Origin: Gammaproteobacteria bacterium
GTDB taxonomy: Bacteria; Pseudomonadota; Gammaproteobacteria; Arenicellales; Poriferihabitantaceae
Direction: 5' to 3'
Assembly: GCA_022822625.1 (NCBI GenBank)
Contig: JAJEAV010000067.1
Location: forward strand, 1 to 44,759
DNA length: 44,759 nt
Shown here: positions 24,397-32,650 of the stretch, one piece after another
Position numbering within the stretch: the stretch's first letter is position 1
Layout of the letters: each line of letters starts with the position of its first letter
Position numbers and translations under genes: made by a program
Notes under the pieces: generated by a model
Seen by the model: the letters and a program-made list of their open reading frames with translations, nothing else
Told to the model about the DNA's origin: nothing
Database searches by the model: none

Positions 24397-25683
24397 ATGA
24401 AATTTGCGAAATTACTTGTCTCGCTGGTGCTGTCGATGTCAGTCACCGGAGTAGCTTATTCCGACCTGGTGATACCATCGCTGGAATATCGAACCGGGCC
24501 TTATGCTCCGAACGGCATCCACTTTGCAGATGGATACGCTGACTATTTCACATTGCTCAATGAGCGTGATGGGGGAATAGGTGGCGTGCCTGTCCGCTTT
24601 CTGCCTTGCGAGACAGCGTACAACACCGAAAAGGGTGTTGAGTGTTACGAATCAACCAAAGGCGAAGGTTCACTTGTATATCAACCCCTGTCGACAGGTA
24701 TTACCTATCAGCTAATTCCCAAGGCAACCGCTGATGGAATCCCCATCCATTCCATGGGATATGGCCGAACATCTGCGGCAAATGGAAAAGTATTCAGTCA
24801 CGTATTCAATTATCCAGGTACTTACTGGGATGCGGCTTCGATCATCGTGAAACATATTCTTGATCAGGAAGGCGGTGACCTCAACGGCAAGACCATTGCA
24901 TTGGTGTATCACAATTCGGCCTATGGCAAGGAACCTATCCGCACTCTTGAGAAGCTTTCTGAAAAACACGGCTATAACCTTACCTTGATTGCTGTCGACC
25001 ATCCAGGTCAGGAGCAAAAGTCACAATGGCTCCAGATTCGACGTGAGCGTCCTGACTACGTCATGATGTGGGGATGGGGAGTAATGAATCAGGTTGCCAT
25101 CCAGGAAGCGGCAAACATTCGCTATCCAATGGAGAATTTCATTGGTGTATGGTGGTCTGCCTCGGAAAACGATGTAATTCCTGTCGGTGAAGGCGCACAC
25201 GGATACAAGGCGATTGCCATGCATGGTGTGGGAGATGATTATCCGCTGTATGACGACATGAGAAAATATGTACTGGATGCTGGAAAGGCTGCCGGTGATG
25301 GTTCAAATCTGGGCAAGGTTCTTTACAATCGAGGACTGTATGCTGCCATGCTCGCCGCGGAGGCCATCCGCACGGCACAGGAGTTAAGTGGTGAATCCGA
25401 CATTACTTCTGAACAAATGCGTGATGGCATGGAAGCACTCAGTATTGATGAGGCGCGCTTGTCAGAATTAGGGTTGCCCAACTTTGGACCACCTATTCAA
25501 GTGACTTGTGAAAATCATGGTAGGCCAGGCCTTGGAGCAATTCAGCAATGGGACGCCAATACCGCAAACTGGTCTCTGATTACCGATTTCACAGGTGCTG
25601 ACCGTGAGGTAGTGGATGCTCTGATCGCAGAGGATTCAGCTGCATATGCTGCTGAAAACAACATAACTCCTCGAAATTGCTAG
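24397..25683 (+). CDS. ABC transporter periplasmic substrate-binding protein
   Basis: 428 residues from ATG 24397, which has GGAGGAAT in front of it; the frame is open to 24328 but without support. A Sec signal peptide covers about the first 22 residues (FAKLLVSLVLSMSVTGVAYS). The mature protein fits the periplasmic binding protein family used by Liv-type importers, with NERDGGIGGVPV and a paired-Cys pattern (LPCETAYNTEKGVECYE) near the N-terminus. Family members in aromatic- or fatty-acid-linked operons have the same Y-N-T-E-K-G-V-E-C pattern as far as I recall. The ligand is not known. Two C-terminal cysteines are also present. Confidence 0.9.
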   Translation: MKFAKLLVSLVLSMSVTGVAYSDLVIPSLEYRTGPYAPNGIHFADGYADYFTLLNERDGGIGGVPVRFLPCETAYNTEKGVECYESTKGEGSLVYQPLSTGITYQLIPKATADGIPIHSMGYGRTSAANGKVFSHVFNYPGTYWDAASIIVKHILDQEGGDLNGKTIALVYHNSAYGKEPIRTLEKLSEKHGYNLTLIAVDHPGQEQKSQWLQIRRERPDYVMMWGWGVMNQVAIQEAANIRYPMENFIGVWWSASENDVIPVGEGAHGYKAIAMHGVGDDYPLYDDMRKYVLDAGKAAGDGSNLGKVLYNRGLYAAMLAAEAIRTAQELSGESDITSEQMRDGMEALSIDEARLSELGLPNFGPPIQVTCENHGRPGLGAIQQWDANTANWSLITDFTGADREVVDALIAEDSAAYAAENNITPRNC

Positions 25684-25700
25684 ACCGTTATATTTGATCG

Positions 25701-25748
25701 GGAAAGCGCATTTGGGGCGATGGTGAACCATCGCTCCGGTGCGTTTCC
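25701..25748 (+). terminator. Strong stem-loop after the binding-protein gene (mRNA stabiliser or partial terminator)
   Basis: GGAAAGCGCA pairs with TGCGTTTCC (one bulge), and inside GGGGCGATGG pairs with CCATCGCTCC (one G-U pair) around a TGAA loop. No U-tract follows. Such hairpins downstream of binding-protein genes often protect the upstream mRNA and raise the level of that protein relative to the downstream ATPase. Confidence 0.65.
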
Positions 25749-25768
25749 TTCCTGACTGGTATTCTCTG

Positions 25769-26584
25769 ATGTCTGCCGATACCAATGTCGTATTGACTGT
25801 CAATAATATTGAGGTCATTTACGATCACGTCATTCTGGTGCTGAAAGGTGTATCGCTTGAAGTCCCTGAAGGTGGAATTGTTGCCTTGCTTGGTGCAAAT
25901 GGTGCCGGAAAAACCACCACCATCAAGTCCATATCCAATATTCTCGGGACTGAAAGAGGGGAGGTAACCAAGGGTTCGATCGAATTCATGGGCGAGAAAA
26001 TCGAGAATCTCACTCCGACCGAGCTGGTGAAACGTGGCGTGGTGCAGGTCATGGAAGGACGCCACTGCTTCGAACACCTGACGGTTGAGGAAAACCTGTT
26101 GACAGGGGCCTATATTCGCAAGGAAAACAAGAAGCAAATCCATGATGACCTGGAAATGGTGTACTCGTATTTTCCAAAGCTGAAGCAACGGTCCAAGAGT
26201 CAGGCCGGCTATACATCCGGTGGTGAACAGCAGATGACGGCAGTCGGCCGGGCCTTGATGGCTAAGCCGAAGGTTATCCTGCTAGATGAACCTTCAATGG
26301 GACTTGCTCCTCAACTGGTTGAGGAGATTTTCGAGATTGTTCGGGACCTGAATGAAAAGGAGAAGGTCACCTTTTTGCTGGCAGAGCAGAATACCACTGT
26401 GGCCTTGCGCTATGCAACTTATGGCTACATTCTGGAGAACGGTCGTGTGGTCATGGATGGCGAGGCTCATTCCCTGGCTGAGAACGAAGATGTAAAGGAA
26501 TTCTATCTGGGAATCAGCGGTGGTGACAAAAAGAGCTTTAGGGATGTAAAGCATTACCGGCGAAGAAAGCGCTGGCTGGCTTGA
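25769..26584 (+). CDS. Branched-chain amino acid-type ABC transporter ATP-binding protein (LivF-like)
   Basis: 271 residues from ATG 25769 (a GTG at 25739 in the same frame lies inside the hairpin region). Walker A is LLGANGAGKTTTIKSI, the signature is YTSGGEQQMTAVGRAL and Walker B is VILLDEPSMGLAPQLVEEIF, all LivF-like. The C-terminus is about 25 residues longer than E. coli LivF and ends in a basic tail, KSFRDVKHYRRRKRW. It completes the importer: two ATPases, two permeases and one binding protein. Confidence 0.9.
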   Translation: MSADTNVVLTVNNIEVIYDHVILVLKGVSLEVPEGGIVALLGANGAGKTTTIKSISNILGTERGEVTKGSIEFMGEKIENLTPTELVKRGVVQVMEGRHCFEHLTVEENLLTGAYIRKENKKQIHDDLEMVYSYFPKLKQRSKSQAGYTSGGEQQMTAVGRALMAKPKVILLDEPSMGLAPQLVEEIFEIVRDLNEKEKVTFLLAEQNTTVALRYATYGYILENGRVVMDGEAHSLAENEDVKEFYLGISGGDKKSFRDVKHYRRRKRWLA

Positions 26585-26693
26585 CAGACCCGGGATTGAT
26601 TCAGTTCAAGGTGCTGGTAGCTCCGGTACATTCCATATTGTCTGAACCGGAAGATATTCCTCGGTGCACGACACATATCCCTGTCTAATTCCA

Positions 26694-27929
26694 ATGAGCG
26701 ACTATTTCGACGAACTTGAAACACGAAGTCAAGAGGAGCGTGAGCGTTCCTTCATTGATGCGCTACGGGTACAGCTGGTCCATGCACGTGAGAGCAGTTC
26801 GCTGTTTTCTCAAACCCTGGCCTCCCATGATTGCGAGGAATTTTCCAATCTGGATGAATTCAGGAACTATCCTGTCCTTCGCAAATCAGCTCTTGTTGAA
26901 ATGCAAAGAAAAACACCGCCATTGGGCGGTGTCAGTCCTCTGAAGGCAGAAAAAATTCGTTACATTCACGCATCACCCGGGCCAATCTATGAAGCCTGCT
27001 CTGCACGTGAAGATTTTTGGCGTCTTGCCCGTGCCCTGTATGCTGCAGGTTTTCGTAAGGGCGACCTCGTGCACAACAGTTTTTCCTATCACCTGACACC
27101 GGCCGGAGTCATGCTGGACAGTGGCTGTCATGCACTTGGTTGTACAGTGATTCCTGCTGGAGTAGGGCAGACTGAACTACAACTACAGACCATTAACGAT
27201 TTAAGGCCCGATGGGTATGTCGGAACCCCTTCATTTCTCAAGATTATCATTGAAAAATCCATAGAGAGTGGGTTGGACGTTTCATGCCTTAAGAGAGGAC
27301 TTGTTTCCGGAGAGGCATTGCCGCCCTCTTTGCGTAAACAGTTCAAGGAGAGTGGAATTAACATTCTTCAGGCATACGCAACGGCAGATTTGGGAGTGAT
27401 TGCCTATGAGACGGTTGCCGATACCGGGTTGATTGTTGATGAAGGGGTTTACGTCGAAATTGTCCGGCCGGGTAGTGGAGACCCGGTTCCTTTGGGCGAG
27501 GTCGGTGAGGTCGTGGTGACCTCGTTCAATCCTGACTATCCGCTAATTCGTTTTGCTACAGGCGATATGTCTGCGTTTCTGGATGGGCAGAGTCCCTGTG
27601 GTCGAACCAACCGGCGAATCAAGGGATGGATGGGTCGAGCAGATCAAACCGCCAAGGTGCGGGGGATGTTTATTCACCCTGAGCAGATAAACAAGGTTGT
27701 TGATCGTCATTCTGAAATTCAAAAGGCCCGATTGATAGTGGAATGGATAGATCAGCAGGATCATATGACTTTGCAGTGTGAATCTGCAAAGCATACCGAG
27801 GGTCTGGAGGAAGCAGTTGCCGAGAGTATCAGGGAGTTCTGTCGGGTGCGTGGGTCAGTCAGACTGGTGGAACCGGGCTCGATTCCGAATGATGGAATCG
27901 TCATTGAAGACAGTCGCAAATATGAATAG
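26694..27929 (+). CDS. Phenylacetate-CoA ligase-like AMP-binding protein with altered nucleotide loop
   Basis: About 411 residues from ATG 26694. The overall layout matches PaaK: GFRKGDLVHNSFSYHLTPAG, GCTVIPAGVGQTELQLQTI, YVGTPSFLKII, LVSGEALPPSLRKQF, and a C-terminal half with RFATGDMSAFLDG and AKVRGMFIHPEQI. At the place where PaaK has the adenylate loop S-S-G-T-T-G-K-P, this protein has HASPGPIYEACSA, so the Gly/Thr-rich loop is missing. I recall a subgroup of PaaK-like proteins with S-P-G-P-I-Y-E. It may be a ligase with a different nucleotide contact or a non-adenylating relative. Position after the Liv operon and before a hydratase suggests the same pathway. Confidence 0.85.
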   Translation: MSDYFDELETRSQEERERSFIDALRVQLVHARESSSLFSQTLASHDCEEFSNLDEFRNYPVLRKSALVEMQRKTPPLGGVSPLKAEKIRYIHASPGPIYEACSAREDFWRLARALYAAGFRKGDLVHNSFSYHLTPAGVMLDSGCHALGCTVIPAGVGQTELQLQTINDLRPDGYVGTPSFLKIIIEKSIESGLDVSCLKRGLVSGEALPPSLRKQFKESGINILQAYATADLGVIAYETVADTGLIVDEGVYVEIVRPGSGDPVPLGEVGEVVVTSFNPDYPLIRFATGDMSAFLDGQSPCGRTNRRIKGWMGRADQTAKVRGMFIHPEQINKVVDRHSEIQKARLIVEWIDQQDHMTLQCESAKHTEGLEEAVAESIREFCRVRGSVRLVEPGSIPNDGIVIEDSRKYE

Positions 27930-27939
27930 GTACTGAGAG

Positions 27940-28728
27940 ATGGAATATAAGGAAATCAAGCTTGAGATTGATCAGCGAGGCGTGGCTTGCCTAACCTTAA
28001 ACCGTGAAGCCAAGCATAACTCCATGAACTCCCAGATGATGAGGGAAATCCTGGAGGCATGCAAAGAGTTGTCTAGTCTTGAGCGGGTACGTGCAATAGT
28101 ACTGACGGGGTCCGGTGACAAGAGTTTTTCAGCGGGTGCCGATCTTGGCTGGATGCGGGAAAACTTCGAGCGCAATCGAGAAGAGAGAATGGTCGAGAGC
28201 AGTATCCTGGCGGATATGCTGGAAGCCCTAAACAGTCTGGACAAGATTACGATTGCAAGAATAAATGGCCAGGCATATGCTGGTGGGGTCGGCTTGATTT
28301 GCGTGTGCGACATTGCAATCAGTGTGAGAACTGCACGTTTTGCTCTTACTGAAACTCGACTCGGGTTAACTCCGGCGAATATTTCTCCCTATGTCATGGA
28401 ACGACTCGGGATGAGCAATTGCAGGAGAATATTACTTAATTCGCATTTTTTTGATGCTAATGAGGCCCTTCGGATGGGATTAATCCACAAAAGGGTGGAT
28501 CTTGATGAAATCGATCAGGAAGTCGAAGCCGAGATACAAAACTGTCTGGACTGTGCTCCGGGTGCAATCGCAACTACCAAACAATTGCTTCGGAAGGTTT
28601 CAACGCAATCCGCGGATGAGAATCGTGAATACACGGCGGAGTTGCTGGCAGAGGTGTGGGAGACCGAAGAGGCCCAAAATGGAATACAGGCATTTTTCGA
28701 CAGGAAACCTCCGCCCTGGAAGTCTTGA
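27940..28728 (+). CDS. liuC: Enoyl-CoA hydratase, probably methylglutaconyl-CoA hydratase
   Basis: 262 residues of the crotonase family. The first oxyanion-hole segment SAGADLGWMREN carries the G-W-M-R pattern typical of LiuC/AUH-type methylglutaconyl-CoA hydratases. The second, INGQAYAGGVGLICVCDIAI, and ALTETRLGLTPANISPYV also fit that group; the second catalytic Glu position of classical crotonases is not conserved in it. The enzyme would hydrate 3-methylglutaconyl-CoA to HMG-CoA, exactly the step missing from the liu operon at 580-9963. It starts ten bases after the PaaK-like gene and so lies in the ABC-transporter operon. It might instead hydrate the product of the ligase/ABC pathway or crotonyl-CoA. 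Confidence 0.82.
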   Translation: MEYKEIKLEIDQRGVACLTLNREAKHNSMNSQMMREILEACKELSSLERVRAIVLTGSGDKSFSAGADLGWMRENFERNREERMVESSILADMLEALNSLDKITIARINGQAYAGGVGLICVCDIAISVRTARFALTETRLGLTPANISPYVMERLGMSNCRRILLNSHFFDANEALRMGLIHKRVDLDEIDQEVEAEIQNCLDCAPGAIATTKQLLRKVSTQSADENREYTAELLAEVWETEEAQNGIQAFFDRKPPPWKS

Positions 28729-28814
28729 AAGAATAGTTGCTCTTGCAACATTTCCCTGATTCGGTATTTGGAAGCGTTTCATGATTCCAAATCCATTTCG
28801 CCCGTGAGGTGAGA

Positions 28815-30269
28815 GTGTCGAAAGCCACATCATTAATGATCCAGGGCACTGGTTCTCATGTTGGGAAGTCCATGCTGGTAGCGGGTTTGTGTCGATTGGC
28901 CCATCAGCGTGGAGTAGATGTTGTGCCATTCAAGCCGCAAAACATGTCCAACAATGCAGCTGTAACAGTTGATGGAGGAGAAATTGGCCGGGCTCAGGCC
29001 CTGCAGGCCCGGGCGGCCGGTCTTGAGCCGCACAGTGACATGAATCCAGTTTTGTTAAAACCGGAAACCGATCAGATGGCTCAGGTTGTCGTTCAGGGCA
29101 AGCGTCTTGCGTCAACAGGAGCGGCAAGTTATTTATCGGCCAAGTCAAAGTTGCTGGAATCTGTTCTGGAGAGCTACCAACGTCTTTGTGATCAACATGA
29201 ATTGATTCTGGTTGAAGGTGCCGGAAGTCCGGCAGAAGTCAACCTCCGGAAAAACGATATCGCCAACATGGGTTTTGCAATTCAGGCCGGGGTGCCGGTT
29301 GTGCTGGTAGGGGATATTGACCGGGGTGGAGTAATCGCACAGATCGTGGGTACTAGTGAATTGCTTGATTGTTGCGATCGCAAGATGGTTTCGGGGTTTC
29401 TGATTAACAAGTTTCGAGGGGAACCGCAACTTTTTGACGATGGTTATGCATTGATTGCCGATCGAACCGGATGGCCGGGCTTCGGAGTATTACCCTGGTT
29501 CAAGGATGCCTGGAAATTGCCGGCTGAAGATGCACCTGACCTTGCTCGACCCATCGCAGAAGGGCCACTTCATATCGTATGCCTGCAATTGTCCCGTGTT
29601 GCCAATATCGATGACCTTGATCCTTTGTCGCAGGAGCCTTCAGTTCGCTTGACGATCCTGCATCCGGGCCGGTCAATACCAGGAGATGCGAACTTGGTCA
29701 TAATACCAGGCAGCAAGTCGACGCGTGGCGATCTTGATTTTTTACGTCAGCAGGGATGGGATGTAGACCTATGTGCTCATTACCGTCGTGGCGGACGGAT
29801 TCTGGGGATATGCGGGGGATATCAAATACTCGGGCGAACTGTATCCGATCCGAAAGGTGTAGAAGGTGAACCCGGTGATACCCAGGGGTTGGGCTTGCTC
29901 AATGTCAGGACGACACTCAGTGAAAACAAGCAGCTGACGCAAGTGAAGGCAGTTCATGCGAGGACAGGGTACAGCTTCGACGGATATGAGATTCACATGG
30001 GAATTACCATGGGGGAGGATTGTGATCGGCCCTATGCCTTTGTTAATGACAGGGCAGAAGGCGCGATGAGTAAAGATGGACTGATCACCGGGCTGTATCT
30101 ACACGGCATGTTTACAGATGACAAGTTCAGATCTCAATTTCTGGAGGAATGTGGGGCGCAGGGATCAGGATTCGGGTATAACGAATCAGTGGAATATGTA
30201 CTGGATGCCCTGGTCGAACATATGCAATGCCATCTTAATGTTGATGGGTTGTTGAAATTGGCTCGATAA
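28815..30269 (+). CDS. cobQ: Cobyric acid synthase
   Basis: About 484 residues. It amidates adenosylcobyrinic acid a,c-diamide at four positions using glutamine. The N-terminal dethiobiotin-synthetase-like domain has the P-loop [19 protein letters not shown] and [11 protein letters not shown]; the C-terminal triad glutamine amidotransferase domain has the nucleophile Cys in [12 protein letters not shown] and a His in YLHGMF. GTG at 28815 is preferred because GAGGTGA lies just before it; GTG at 28809 is two codons earlier. It is the first of several late-cobalamin genes in the window. The rest of the corrin ring pathway is not here, so the cell may salvage cobinamide or encode it elsewhere. 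Confidence 0.95.
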   Translation: MSKATSLMIQGTGSHVGKSMLVAGLCRLAHQRGVDVVPFKPQNMSNNAAVTVDGGEIGRAQALQARAAGLEPHSDMNPVLLKPETDQMAQVVVQGKRLASTGAASYLSAKSKLLESVLESYQRLCDQHELILVEGAGSPAEVNLRKNDIANMGFAIQAGVPVVLVGDIDRGGVIAQIVGTSELLDCCDRKMVSGFLINKFRGEPQLFDDGYALIADRTGWPGFGVLPWFKDAWKLPAEDAPDLARPIAEGPLHIVCLQLSRVANIDDLDPLSQEPSVRLTILHPGRSIPGDANLVIIPGSKSTRGDLDFLRQQGWDVDLCAHYRRGGRILGICGGYQILGRTVSDPKGVEGEPGDTQGLGLLNVRTTLSENKQLTQVKAVHARTGYSFDGYEIHMGITMGEDCDRPYAFVNDRAEGAMSKDGLITGLYLHGMFTDDKFRSQFLEECGAQGSGFGYNESVEYVLDALVEHMQCHLNVDGLLKLAR

Positions 30270-30666
30270 AATATTAATTTTCAAGATATTTATCGCATGA
30301 CTTCATTGATGCTTTGCGTGGTTTTTTGCGGATTTGTTGTTGGTTTCATTGGAAGCTACAATACTCGTTCGACTTTCGAAACCGGACTTGTCGTGAAGAA
30401 TCAGGGTATTGATTTTATTCGATAGCACTCTCATAGGTCGGTGCTGCAACCGGTTTTCAGACTCCTGACAATCGGAAATCAATCACTTGCAATCGATTTT
30501 TCGGCTTTCCCGACGAGTTGCAAAAGTCGGGCTAATATGGGGGTTCATGAAAGTCGAAAGAGAAGAAATCTGCTTTCTCTGACAATTTCCTGACTGGATT
30601 TGAATCTTGAACCCAATGGACTGCAAGAGATTCGGGAAAACCGTTGTACTGCCGGAGTAGCAACCT
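30270..30666. other. Intergenic region between convergent cobalamin genes
   Basis: About 400 bases. One weak hairpin is seen: CCCGAC around 30518 pairs with GTCGGG about 11 bases later, which might end transcription from either side, but no U-tract follows. I saw no cobalamin riboswitch. A short open frame (30297-30425) is listed separately. Confidence 0.5.
30297..30425 (+). CDS. Possible small membrane protein
   Basis: 42 codons from ATG 30297 to TAG 30423-30425. The first 20 residues form one hydrophobic segment with cysteines (SLMLCVVFCGFVVGFIGSY), followed by a polar tail. It lies 27 bases after the cobQ stop. No good ribosome binding site is visible and I know no family, so it may be chance. 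Confidence 0.25.
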   Translation: MTSLMLCVVFCGFVVGFIGSYNTRSTFETGLVVKNQGIDFIR

Positions 30667-31647
30667 TCAATCATGAAAGAGAATGAATGCTCTTTTAAGT
30701 CGGTCCCAGTGTTCCGTTCCGGAAGGAAGTCCAAGACGAATCCAATTGGGATAATCTGTAAAACAACGTGGCCAGATTCGATATTGAACCAGCCGCTCTT
30801 TCAGTATTTCGACATCACTATATGCATAGGTGCGAAACAAATGCGTCCCTCCCACAAGTCTCAAGCCGTACTGACTTGCCAGTTGATCAAGCCGAGCAGA
30901 ATCTTGCCTGAGTCGTTGAAGGGTCTTTTTTCGCCAGTCACGATCGGCAAGAGCAGTTGCCGCAATCGCAATGGCGGGGCCGGAAACCGGCCAAGGTCCT
31001 GTCAACTGTCTCAGGCGATCAGCATCAGGTTCCCCTGCCACCACAAAGCCCAATCGAAGTCCCGCCAGCCCGTAGAACTTGCCGAAGGAGCGTTCTACCA
31101 GTAATGATCCGGACTCTCGGGTGATCAAGGGTGCCACAGACATATCTGGTACAAGATCGCAGAAACTTTCGTCTACAACGAGCAAGCTGACATGGGAAGA
31201 GAGTTCAAGCAGTTCGCTCGGTTGAAATTGCCGTCCATCCGGATTGTTGGGATTCACGACAACGGCAACATCCGAATCCACGAGTTTTTCAAATTCGGAT
31301 ACATGCTGAACCTGCCAGCCGGAGATCTTGAAGGCCGCGGCATGTTCGGCATAAGTCGGGCTCAGAATTTTGACAAGCCCGGATTTTCGGAGCCGAGGAA
31401 TAAGCTGGATCGCAGATTGCGCTCCAGCAATCGCGATCGTACATCCGGCAGTGCAATAAGCCTGACTGGCGATCCTTTCCAAATTGTTGATTTCATCCCG
31501 GGTTGGCAGGCATGACCAGGTTTTTTCAAGTAGTGTGGGAAGCGGATAGGGATGCGGATTGATACCGGTCGAAAGATCAATCCAGTCATCACGGAATCCG
31601 CCATGAAGGCGGATAGCCTGGTCCAGATTACCTCCGTGATCAGGCAT
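30667..31647 (-). CDS. cobD: L-threonine-O-3-phosphate decarboxylase
   Basis: 326 residues of the fold-type I PLP aminotransferase superfamily, branch CobD/CobC. The opening DHGGNLDQAIRLHGG and WIDLSTGINPHPYPLP are diagnostic. The PLP lysine is in RSFGKFYGLAGLRLGF and VNPNNPDGRQF binds the phosphate. It makes (R)-1-amino-2-propanol O-phosphate, the aminopropanol arm that CbiB attaches. Pseudomonads call this gene cobC; I use the Salmonella name. Its start overlaps the end of cbiB by eight bases, so the two are co-translated. Confidence 0.92.
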   Translation of the reverse strand: MPDHGGNLDQAIRLHGGFRDDWIDLSTGINPHPYPLPTLLEKTWSCLPTRDEINNLERIASQAYCTAGCTIAIAGAQSAIQLIPRLRKSGLVKILSPTYAEHAAAFKISGWQVQHVSEFEKLVDSDVAVVVNPNNPDGRQFQPSELLELSSHVSLLVVDESFCDLVPDMSVAPLITRESGSLLVERSFGKFYGLAGLRLGFVVAGEPDADRLRQLTGPWPVSGPAIAIAATALADRDWRKKTLQRLRQDSARLDQLASQYGLRLVGGTHLFRTYAYSDVEILKERLVQYRIWPRCFTDYPNWIRLGLPSGTEHWDRLKRAFILFHD

Positions 31648-32593
31648 GTTGTTGACTCATCACCAGTGCCAGTAAACCCGGGACGGCAAGAAGACAGCCA
31701 ACTCCAATCAATACCTTGTTGTAGAGATCCAGTCCAGATTGAATGGTCCTCGCATCAGGGTCCGGCGCTGATTTGTTCAGCCAGGGCTGCTTGTCAACCA
31801 GGTCACCGTACATCCGGGGTCCGGAGAGTCGAATGCCAAGCGCACCAGCCATCGATGACTCGGGCCAGCCGGCATTGGGAGAGCGATGGCATCGGGCATC
31901 ATTCATCATGCAGCGCAGTGCTGCCCTGGGTTCAGGGGAAACAACAGCCATAAGCAATCCGGTCAGTCTTGCCGGAAAATAGTTCATGGCATCATCAAGC
32001 ACGGCAGACGCCCAGCCAAATGCGGCATATTTCTGGTTTCGATGTCCAATCATCGAGTCGAGTGTATTGACCGCCTTGTAGGCAAACAGGCCAGGCAGTC
32101 CAAATATCGCACCCCAGAAAATCGGTGCGATGATACCATCAGAAGTGCTCTCCGCCAAGCTTTCCAGCGTAGCACGGGAAATTCCCGACTCATCCAGAAC
32201 CGATGTGTCGCGTCCTACTATCTGGGACACCGACTCTCTTGCATGTTGAAGGTTGTCCAAAGACAGGGACTCCAGTACTGCGCCGACATGTTGATGCAGT
32301 GAGCGAGCCGCGATCATGGGCCAAGCGAGTACTGCCCCGATCAACAGACCGGAAGTGGTTTCGGGTATGCTGTCCTGGATCAATACAGCGGGGACAAGGA
32401 CAATAGACAGGATGAACAGTAAGCAAAGACATCCTGTCGTGCGACGAAAATTCCCGGAGCTGGAATTGCGATTCAATAATCGATCAATACGGGAGATCAG
32501 TTGACCGATCCATGAAACCGGATGACCGATTCTAGCATGAAGTCCCCGAGGCCAGCCAAATATGCTGTCGATGACAAGGGCCACCAGCATCAT
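31640..32593 (-). CDS. cbiB: Adenosylcobinamide-phosphate synthase
   Basis: About 317 residues from ATG 32593. The frame continues to a TTG at 32650, right after the stop of the acyl-CoA dehydrogenase gene, but the CbiB family begins close to MMLVALVIDSIFGWPRGLHARIGHPVSWIG, so 32593 is preferred. It is an integral membrane protein with LAESTSDGIIAPIFWGAIFGLPG, RNQKYAAFGWASAVLDDAMNYFPARLT and HRSPNAGWPESSMAGALG, all family hallmarks. It joins aminopropanol phosphate to adenosylcobyric acid. It follows the acyl-CoA dehydrogenase gene on the same strand, so it may share the LiuR-controlled transcript. Confidence 0.93.
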   Translation of the reverse strand: MMLVALVIDSIFGWPRGLHARIGHPVSWIGQLISRIDRLLNRNSSSGNFRRTTGCLCLLFILSIVLVPAVLIQDSIPETTSGLLIGAVLAWPMIAARSLHQHVGAVLESLSLDNLQHARESVSQIVGRDTSVLDESGISRATLESLAESTSDGIIAPIFWGAIFGLPGLFAYKAVNTLDSMIGHRNQKYAAFGWASAVLDDAMNYFPARLTGLLMAVVSPEPRAALRCMMNDARCHRSPNAGWPESSMAGALGIRLSGPRMYGDLVDKQPWLNKSAPDPDARTIQSGLDLYNKVLIGVGCLLAVPGLLALVMSQQHA

Positions 32594-32650
32594 GGAAGAA
32601 TACACGTTTAAATTGACACCATGAATATTGCAGGCTGCCCGTGCATTCAA

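Noticed and set aside
30270..30666. Cobalamin riboswitch between cobQ and cobD
   Set aside because: The two genes converge here, so a leader would make no sense, and the conserved riboswitch core could not be found.
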